The translations under genes were made by a program, and so were the position numbers. Under the pieces are notes generated by a model. It made no database searches, was not told where the DNA came from, and saw only the letters and a program-made list of their open reading frames with translations. From Candidatus Latescibacterota bacterium (GTDB lineage: Bacteria > Latescibacterota > UBA2968 > UBA8231), in NCBI GenBank assembly GCA_021295675.1, contig JAGWBY010000015.1:3227-10898 (forward strand): 7,672 nucleotides of DNA. Reading direction: 5' to 3'. Of this stretch, positions 1 through 4,609 are shown one piece after another. Every line of letters starts with the position of its first letter. The stretch's first letter is position 1.

Positions 1-355
1 GGAAGTACAGGCCCTTGAGGTTGACGGCCATGATCTGGTCGTAGTTTTCCTCCGAGACCTCGACGATGGGCTGGCGGATATTCATGCCGGCATTGTTGAA
101 CAGGATGTCTATGGGACCGCATTGCTCCAAGACCGCGTCCATGCCCTCTAGGTCGGCCATGTCCAATTCGACCACGCGGGCCTTGCCGCCGGCGGCCTCA
201 ATGGCAGCGACGGCTTCGTCGAGCTGGCTGCGGGTGCGAGCGGCGCAGATAACCGTGGCTCCGGCCTCAGCCATGCCTGCGGCCACGCCGCGACCAATGC
301 CGCGACTAGCGCCGGTGACGAGAGCAACTTTTCCCTCTAGCGAAAATAGACTCAC
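1..355 (-). CDS. SDR-family NAD(P)-dependent oxidoreductase, N-terminal part (runs off the window)
   Basis: This is the first 118 residues of a classical short-chain dehydrogenase/reductase, a cytosolic Rossmann-fold enzyme that oxidises or reduces an alcohol or sugar carbon with NAD(P). Seen: the glycine-rich cofactor motif TGASRGIG at residues 14-21 (after EGKVALV), an Asp in the LDMAD segment near residue 65, and NNAG at 87-90, in the usual spacing. The catalytic Ser and Tyr-x-x-x-Lys lie beyond the window edge, so activity cannot be judged. An Arg at position 40, after the second beta strand, might favour NADP. I chose the GTG start at 355 because AAGGAG (362-367) lies 6 nt upstream and the SDR fold begins at once. 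It follows manA on the same strand after a 74-nt gap, so a shared sugar-metabolism role is plausible. Sequence style resembles gluconate or deoxygluconate dehydrogenases, but the substrate is inference. Confidence 0.92.
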   Translation of the reverse strand, partial: MSLFSLEGKVALVTGASRGIGRGVAAGMAEAGATVICAARTRSQLDEAVAAIEAAGGKARVVELDMADLEGMDAVLEQCGPIDILFNNAGMNIRQPIVEVSEENYDQIMAVNLKGLYF

Positions 356-361
356 AATACA

Positions 362-367
362 CTCCTT
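362..367 (-). promoter_or_regulatory. Shine-Dalgarno AAGGAG for the SDR gene
   Basis: On the minus strand AAGGAG sits 6 nt before the GTG at 355. It decides that start: no ATG lies in frame near the beginning of the Rossmann fold, and the first downstream Met is already past the TGASRGIG motif. Confidence 0.75.
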
Positions 368-395
368 CGTTGTTTGTGGTTGCGTTGGTTGATTA

Positions 396-423
396 ATGAT
401 AAGCGGGGTTGGCGTTCCAGCAA
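396..423 (-). promoter_or_regulatory. Possible promoter for the SDR gene between manA and the SDR
   Basis: The 74-nt gap contains, on the minus strand, TTGCTG (418-423), a 16-nt spacer and TATCAT (396-401). TATCAT matches five of six bases of the sigma70 -10 consensus; the -35 is weak. It would give a leader of about 35 nt ahead of the SDR Shine-Dalgarno. If real, the SDR can be expressed independently of manA. No hairpin terminator is visible in the gap, so read-through from manA is equally possible. Confidence 0.3.
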
Positions 424-429
424 GGCTTT

Positions 430-1386
430 TCAAACGGGGACGGAAGCGATTAGATACTCCAATTTTTCGCCTCCCAGCGGCGCGACCTCGCAAACGCGCC
501 CAGCCGGTACCAGCGCAGTCGCACCCGTACCCAAGGCGCACTCACCCACGCGTGCCCGACCGCGGACGACTGTCAGCGCCAGAAACGATTCCTCGGCCCG
601 ATGCTCGGCTTGGCCGCTGTCTAAGCCGCAGCCGCGCAGCACAAAGTGCTCGGATTCTACCAGCACTTGGCCCCGCAGCACGGGATGCGACACCGGCCCA
701 GGCAGGCATTGGGCAAAGTCGATGACTTCAAGGGCCTGCTCCCAGTGCAGCTCGCGCGGCCGACCGTAGTCGTAGATACGGAAAGTCAGATCGCTCGTTT
801 GCTGCACCTCGTAGAGGACGACCCCCTGGCACAGGGCGTGTACTGTGCCAGGCGGCACAAAGAGTACGTCCCCTTGCGCGACCGGATAAAAGCGGACGAC
901 CTCGGCGACGCGGTTGGCTGCGTGGGCGGCGACAAACTCCGCGCGGCCCACGCCCTCGGCCAGCCCGCAAGCCACGCGACCGCCGTCTGATTGCAGCACG
1001 TACCAAGCCTCCATCTTGCCGCTATCGACCAACCCCTTGCGCTGAGCGTACTCGTCGTCGGGATGCACTTGAATCGACAAGTCTTGCTGAGCGTCGAGCA
1101 GCTTAATAAGCAGAGGAAAGCGCCCACCGTAGCGCGCCCATACCGCAGCGCCAACTAGGTCGGCGCGATGCGTTTCCACCAACTCGCGCAACGAGCGACC
1201 ATCCGCCGCCCGACTCTCGCGGCCCTCGTACGCCGACAGCTCAAAGGATTCGCCAATGAGCGCATCGTCTGGCAGGGCCTTGCCGTAGAGCGCAGCTAAG
1301 CGGCGACCGCCCCACACCATCTCCCGGTAATAGGGCGTCAAGGGAATGACATCCGGCAATTTATCCATCGACTGCAACGCGTTCAC
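430..1386 (-). CDS. manA: Mannose-6-phosphate isomerase, class I (ManA)
   Basis: This cytosolic zinc enzyme interconverts mannose 6-phosphate and fructose 6-phosphate, linking mannose use and GDP-mannose synthesis to glycolysis. At 318 residues it matches the short Bacillus-type class I enzymes (about 315). Seen: the N-terminal LTPYYREMVWGG segment, then QVHPDD with presumptive zinc ligands Gln106 and His108, Glu126 in GKMEAWYVL, and His183 in PPGTVHAL. Arg203 in TFRIYDYGR corresponds to the family active-site arginine. The cupin core (about 85-215) is followed by a C-terminal beta domain. All key residues are present, so it should be active. The GTG start at 1386 overlaps the hicA stop by 4 nt (GTGA) and has only a weak Shine-Dalgarno. 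An in-frame ATG at 1368 (residue 7) is the alternative and agrees equally well with the N-termini of relatives. Confidence 0.96.
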   Translation of the reverse strand: MNALQSMDKLPDVIPLTPYYREMVWGGRRLAALYGKALPDDALIGESFELSAYEGRESRAADGRSLRELVETHRADLVGAAVWARYGGRFPLLIKLLDAQQDLSIQVHPDDEYAQRKGLVDSGKMEAWYVLQSDGGRVACGLAEGVGRAEFVAAHAANRVAEVVRFYPVAQGDVLFVPPGTVHALCQGVVLYEVQQTSDLTFRIYDYGRPRELHWEQALEVIDFAQCLPGPVSHPVLRGQVLVESEHFVLRGCGLDSGQAEHRAEESFLALTVVRGRARVGECALGTGATALVPAGRVCEVAPLGGEKLEYLIASVPV

Positions 1387-1604
1387 AGCAGTCTCACAAA
1401 CTCTTCTACGCCGAGGTCAGCTTGTCTGATGATACCACGCAAGGTGCCCCTATCCAGTTCTCTGTGGTCGGGAATAACGACTTGAGCGAAAGGATCATCT
1501 CGACGCAAAATTATATGGCTACCGTGCTGTCGCTTCTGGTAAAAACCAACTTTGCCCAAGGCATTGGCGCAGTCTCTCCCTGAAATTCTCGGCAATCTAC
1601 TCAC
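1383..1604 (-). CDS. hicA: HicA family toxin (mRNA interferase)
   Basis: This 73-residue protein has the length and pattern of HicA, the toxin of type II HicBA modules. HicA is a small double-stranded-RNA-binding-like fold that cleaves mRNA in the cytoplasm using a conserved histidine. Seen: the opening LPRISGRD segment, then GFYQKRQHGSHIIL with the diagnostic GSH (His30), then VVIPDHRELDRGTLRGIIRQ and a C-terminal VEEFVRLL helix. Nothing is missing, so the toxin should be functional. The GTG start at 1604 overlaps the hicB stop in a GTGA tetranucleotide, so toxin translation probably depends on prior translation of antitoxin. Its own TGA lies inside a second GTGA that contains the proposed start of manA. 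The order antitoxin-then-toxin is the reverse of the Escherichia coli hicAB locus but is common elsewhere. Confidence 0.95.
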   Translation of the reverse strand: MSRLPRISGRDCANALGKVGFYQKRQHGSHIILRRDDPFAQVVIPDHRELDRGTLRGIIRQADLGVEEFVRLL

Positions 1605-1807
1605 ACGGCTACCACCAATGCCTCAAATTGTTCTCCGGGAACCGCTAGTCCATCCTCCTCAAGAGAAACAATGTATCCTTCAATCGCTTCTCTGATGTTG
1701 GCGATCGCCTCTTGCTTTGTTTTTCCTTGGCTGATACAACCGGGCAAGCTAGGACATTCAGCAACCCAATAGCCATCTTCACCTCGATAAATAATTGCTT
1801 GTCTCAT
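1601..1807 (-). CDS. hicB: HicB family antitoxin, short single-domain form
   Basis: This is a 68-residue HicB-type antitoxin. It carries the partial RNase-H-like fold that binds and inhibits HicA. Seen: an N-terminal beta strand (RQAIIYRGED), the family signature GYWVAECPSLPGC at about residues 12-24, then SQGKTKQEAIANIREAIEGYI forming the characteristic helix. The protein ends soon after and has no C-terminal helix-turn-helix or ribbon-helix-helix domain. Unlike longer HicB proteins, it therefore probably cannot repress its own promoter by direct DNA binding. The ATG start at 1807 is supported by a consensus AGGAGG 8 nt upstream. It overlaps hicA by 4 nt. It starts 75 nt after the stop of the upstream kinase-like gene, so it may be co-transcribed with that gene. 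Confidence 0.95.
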   Translation of the reverse strand: MRQAIIYRGEDGYWVAECPSLPGCISQGKTKQEAIANIREAIEGYIVSLEEDGLAVPGEQFEALVVAV

Positions 1808-1815
1808 TGCCTCAT

Positions 1816-1821
1816 CCTCCT
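1816..1821 (-). promoter_or_regulatory. Consensus Shine-Dalgarno AGGAGG for hicB
   Basis: AGGAGG lies 8 nt before the hicB ATG on the minus strand. It is far stronger than anything before hicA or manA, which fits a cistron chain in which ribosomes load at hicB and re-initiate downstream. The TGA of the short upstream ORF (1821-1823) overlaps its first base. Confidence 0.8.
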
Positions 1822-1868
1822 CACCTAATGATCGGTAGACAGAATACCATTCTTACAAAGACGTTCAT
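1821..1868 (-). CDS. Candidate 15-codon leader ORF upstream of hicB
   Basis: Between the kinase-like gene and hicB, the minus strand carries a GGGAGGTG Shine-Dalgarno-like stretch, 7 nt, then an ATG at 1868 opening a 15-codon ORF (MNVFVRMVFCLPIIR). Its TGA falls on the first base of the hicB ribosome-binding site. The peptide is hydrophobic and matches no family I recognise. Placement suggests a coupling or leader ORF that brings terminating ribosomes onto hicB. The translation signal is seen directly; the function is inference, and such short ORFs arise by chance. Confidence 0.25.
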   Translation of the reverse strand: MNVFVRMVFCLPIIR

Positions 1869-1882
1869 ATTGTCTCACCTCC

Positions 1883-2890
1883 CTAGCGCCCCAACACCAA
1901 CTCCCGCGAGGTCTCCAACAGCGCCTCCTTGCGCGGCAAATCAGCAGTCAGCGGCAATTGGGCCACGCCGATGAGCCGCCGCATAATCTCCATGCTAGCA
2001 AATTGCAGTGCCAAGCTATGGGAAAGCGAAGGGCTAGCGCCGTAGTGGTCAAACACCGACTGCGCCAGTTCCAAGGGACGACCGGCGAGCAACAGATGGC
2101 CGACGAGAATGCCCACGTCGAATTCCGGCGGACCAAAGAAGCAAAACTCCGGGTCGATGATCCACACGTCCCCGCCAGCGCGCACCCAGCTTCCCGGATA
2201 GAAGTCTCCGTGCAACAGGCAGGAACCGTTTTCCAAGTAGAGCGCACCCAACTCGGCAATGGCGCTGCAATACACTGCGTCATCTTGCAAGGCCCGGGCG
2301 GCCCGCGCCAGTCCAGGCGTGATCGCGTCGAGGTCGAGGCCGTTGTCCGGGCGCAGTGGGAAGCAGTACAGATGCTCATGGTTGAGCTGGCGCATGGCGC
2401 GGTTTTCCAAGCATGCTCGGGTCGGCTCGTCAAACGTCGCTTGGTGCAAGGCCGCCAACCACTGGCACAAGCCCGGCAAGTCTGCAAACGCGACTCCGCC
2501 ATCATTGTACAAATCGGTACAATCCGCGGTCTCCCCCAAGTCGGCAAACGCGGCGACAAAATTCTCCTCGTCCCAACCCAAGAAACCGGGCATGCGCTCG
2601 GCCACCAGCGGGCAATCAGCAACGGCTTGGTAAAAGGCGGCTTCCACCAACACCCGTTCCTTGGGCGCGGGAATGTCCGGGTACTTCTCGACCCAAGGAC
2701 GCGCCTGCTTGAGTATGAAAGATCGCTCTGCGGTCTGCACGCGCAGGGTGAGGTTCATGTTCCCTTCGCCGGCGCGGCCTAGCCCACACACCGATTCCGC
2801 CGGCAAAAGCCATCCTCGGGCACGTGCGTACGCGGCCAGCTCTTCAGGCCGGTCAATGTGAAGCAACGTATAATTCGCTCGATTTTCCAT
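1883..2890 (-). CDS. APH/ChoK-fold phosphotransferase, methylthioribose-kinase-like
   Basis: This cytosolic small-molecule kinase belongs to the aminoglycoside phosphotransferase/choline kinase superfamily and most resembles 5-methylthioribose kinase (MtnK). With the ATG at 2890 it has 335 residues. Seen: a nucleotide loop GRAGEGNMN (38-46), Lys61 in FILKQA, the MtnK-like DLG near 117-119, LNHEHLYCFPL (169-179), the catalytic loop HGDFYPGSW (Asp229), and the metal-binding IDPEFCFFGPPEFDVG (Asp246, Glu248). MtnK proteins have HGDLHTGS and DPEFAFYGP at the same places. It is shorter than Bacillus MtnK (about 400), and no other methionine-salvage gene is in the window, so the substrate is unproven. 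The frame stays open up to 3100, but the extra 70 residues look unlike the family. ATGs at 2902 and 2920 are alternatives, and none has a strong Shine-Dalgarno. A TATACT box (2924-2929) just upstream of 2920 may be a -10. Confidence 0.85.
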   Translation of the reverse strand: MENRANYTLLHIDRPEELAAYARARGWLLPAESVCGLGRAGEGNMNLTLRVQTAERSFILKQARPWVEKYPDIPAPKERVLVEAAFYQAVADCPLVAERMPGFLGWDEENFVAAFADLGETADCTDLYNDGGVAFADLPGLCQWLAALHQATFDEPTRACLENRAMRQLNHEHLYCFPLRPDNGLDLDAITPGLARAARALQDDAVYCSAIAELGALYLENGSCLLHGDFYPGSWVRAGGDVWIIDPEFCFFGPPEFDVGILVGHLLLAGRPLELAQSVFDHYGASPSLSHSLALQFASMEIMRRLIGVAQLPLTADLPRKEALLETSRELVLGR

Positions 2891-3011
2891 TTTATATCGC
2901 ATTCGTCTTTTTGCTTGCATTAAAGTATAGGACGACGGGGACGAGACAATACTAGGGGCGGAATACAGCTTGCTAGCGCACACTCCAATCGGCTTGATAG
3001 CCCCCCGCCAG

Positions 3012-3040
3012 CTTGACATCAAGCGGGCAAACCCTATCAA
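3012..3040 (+). promoter_or_regulatory. Candidate sigma70-type promoter with overlapping palindrome
   Basis: A perfect TTGACA (3013-3018), a 16-nt spacer and TATCAA (3035-3040, four of six consensus bases) point to the plus-strand gene that begins at 3118. The -35 lies inside the inverted repeat CTTGA-CA-TCAAG (3012-3023), which could be an operator half-site pair. The surrounding spacer, 2891-3117, shows no other gene on either strand that I can support. Confidence 0.4.
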
Positions 3041-3117
3041 TTGAGACATGTCCCATCTCGCAGTGCGATTCAAAACCGCGATTTCACAACCAATCTGCAC
3101 CGGCGATTTCAGAATCT

Positions 3118-3516
3118 ATGACACCTGCTGACCTTGATATTCTCATCCAGCAAGGCGAAGGCACCACGCTTGAGTTCAAAGAGAACCCGGATCCCGAGGT
3201 GCGGGCACTAGAAGATCAAGTTACCCCCCAAGCTACCCCGCAAGTTGCCGGGGAAGTGCGTCTGTTAGAGGTAATATCAGGCGAGATGAACAGAAAACAG
3301 ATCCAAGAAGCCTTGGGCCTGAAGAATACCAAACACGTCCGCAAAACCTACCTGCTCCCCGCCCTGCAAGCCGGCCTGATCGAAATGACCATCCCCAACA
3401 AGCCGCGCAGCAGCAAGCAACGCTATCGCCTGACGACGGCGGGACGCGAATATTTGCACAAATTCAAGGGACAGGATAATGGCGAACGCCCACACTTCTT
3501 CAAGAGCAGCTTCTGA
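3118..3516 (+). CDS. Short AlbA_2-like/winged-helix protein, probably an internally deleted remnant
   Basis: From the ATG at 3118 this gives 132 residues. The first about 23 residues (MTPADLDILIQQGEG, then TTLEFKEN) match the opening of the AlbA_2 putative DNA-binding domain (Schlafen/RecG-like AAA_4 proteins), where the ESxxLEFKE motif starts a domain of roughly 120 residues. Instead of continuing, the sequence jumps to a linker with VTPQATPQV. It then enters a winged helix (about residues 45-113) of the kind that ends many AlbA_2 and Fic-type proteins: MNRKQIQEALGLKNTKHVRKTYLLPALQAGLIEM, read in overlapping pieces, ending YRLTTAGREYL. The family usually has several hundred residues, so most of the AlbA_2 domain and the whole middle are missing, yet the frame is intact. 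It may be an in-frame deletion remnant or a minimal DNA-binding regulator. The frame also extends to a TTG at 3013, which is the -35 box and an unlikely start. No strong Shine-Dalgarno is visible. Confidence 0.65.
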   Translation: MTPADLDILIQQGEGTTLEFKENPDPEVRALEDQVTPQATPQVAGEVRLLEVISGEMNRKQIQEALGLKNTKHVRKTYLLPALQAGLIEMTIPNKPRSSKQRYRLTTAGREYLHKFKGQDNGERPHFFKSSF

Positions 3517-3543
3517 ACAGTGCTAAGGCATCTCTCTCGTTAG

Positions 3544-4608
3544 CTAAACCCCCACCCCCGTCCCCTGCGCCAACTTCTCGCCCTCGATCAAGTACTCCTC
3601 CCGCACCTCGGGCGCAATCGTCCGCCAGACCAAGAAGCGCTTGCGCAGCACGTTGAGGAAACTGGTGTTGAGCCTCTGCCAGCTCACCACATCGCCGCTT
3701 ATGCGCTGCAAGTGCATCTCAATGCGGTAAATGCCCGGAATGTCGTCGGTCGGCAAAGTGCGCAAGAACACCCGCTGGCTCACGCCCAAGTCGTAGGGCG
3801 CGAGCCACACCATCAGCTCCAACAGATAGACCGGCTGCGCGCCGCCCTGCTCCAAGTGGAAATCCACGCCCTCGGTCATAAAGTCGCCTACGGACCCCTC
3901 ACCGTACGACGAGAAGACCCGGTGTAGGTACGCGCACGAGCCTAAAGCATCGCCCTTGCCCAGCGTAAAGGGAAAGTCGAAGCGCCAGTCGTCGCCGTCG
4001 GGCGGAGGAAATTCCCAGCGCCGCGTCACGTCGGGCACGGCCATGGCCGCAGCCTTGCGCGCCGGATACAGCGTCGAGAGCACCACCACCACCATCACCA
4101 CCAAGGTCGAGAAAATCGCCGACAGCGACGAGTAGTTGAGGAACATCCCGCCCAAGAGCGCGTAGTGCGCCAGCAGCAAAGTCGTCGTCTGCCCTACCAA
4201 ATAGCCCAGCACCGCGCCGACAATGGCAAACACGAGGGCCTCGGCGATAAAGAGTGAAGCAATGTGGCTCGGCGCTAGCCCCACCGACGAATACACCCCG
4301 ATCTCGCCGGAGCGCTCGTACACGGCCCCGAGCATGGTGTTGAGCACAATCAGCGAGGCGATCAACAATGGCACGAAGAGATTGCCGATCCCAGCCAAAG
4401 ACGCCGATCCCATAGACGTGTACACCCGCACGCGGTCGCCAGCCCCGACAAAAAGTGGCACCGCCACTCGCGACACGAATTCCTCCACCTCGGCGAGCAA
4501 GGTCTCCCGATCGGCAAAACCGGCGATGGCAATGGAGCGCAGCGTACCGCCCAAATCGACGACCTGCTGGTAGGGCAAGAACGCCACGTTGTTGGCCAGC
4601 AGCGGCTG
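3544..4608 (-). CDS. Segment 3 of the M28/FtsX gene: FtsX permease core and C-terminal domain
   Basis: This frame gives about 354 residues, starting PLLANNVAFLPYQQV just after the second break. A GTG at 4587 could start it as a stand-alone protein, but the text before it fits the upstream segment, so it is the 3' part of the same gene. Membrane helices lie at about 4380-4324, 4266-4189 and 4122-4066. Between the first two is YERSGEIGVYSSVGLAPSHI, the cytoplasmic coupling loop typical of FtsX/MacB/LolC permeases, followed by FIAEALVFAIVGAVLGYL. STLYPARKAA closes the third helix, as in the family. After RRWEFPPPDGDDWRFDFPF comes a cytoplasmic tail of about 150 residues (GSCAYLHRVFSSYGEGSVGD, later LNVLRKRFLVWRTIAPEVRE) that I do not recognise. 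The gene ends at the TAG at 3544-3546, 27 nt from the convergent plus-strand gene. Confidence 0.82.
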   Translation of the reverse strand, partial: QPLLANNVAFLPYQQVVDLGGTLRSIAIAGFADRETLLAEVEEFVSRVAVPLFVGAGDRVRVYTSMGSASLAGIGNLFVPLLIASLIVLNTMLGAVYERSGEIGVYSSVGLAPSHIASLFIAEALVFAIVGAVLGYLVGQTTTLLLAHYALLGGMFLNYSSLSAIFSTLVVMVVVVLSTLYPARKAAAMAVPDVTRRWEFPPPDGDDWRFDFPFTLGKGDALGSCAYLHRVFSSYGEGSVGDFMTEGVDFHLEQGGAQPVYLLELMVWLAPYDLGVSQRVFLRTLPTDDIPGIYRIEMHLQRISGDVVSWQRLNTSFLNVLRKRFLVWRTIAPEVREEYLIEGEKLAQGTGVGV

Positions 4609-4609
4609 T

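Noticed and set aside
1958..2782. Long plus-strand open frame (274 codons) opposite the kinase-like gene
   Set aside because: It has no recognisable family, and the minus strand has full kinase motifs; high GC leaves antisense frames open.
2891..3100. 70-residue N-terminal extension of the kinase-like gene
   Set aside because: It does not resemble the family, lacks a Shine-Dalgarno and covers the spacer with the divergent promoter; the ATG at 2890 fits better.
3522..3547. Inverted repeat (GCTAA...TTAGC and the overlapping TTAGCTAA) between the convergent genes, considered as a terminator
   Set aside because: Arms are only 5 bp with a 13-nt loop, AT-rich and without a T tract; too weak to call.
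4081..4106. A run of CAC/CAT codons on the plus strand resembling a polyhistidine tag or a simple repeat
   Set aside because: It is the complement of the Val/Met-rich last membrane helix (VVMVVVVL) of the permease, read on the minus strand.
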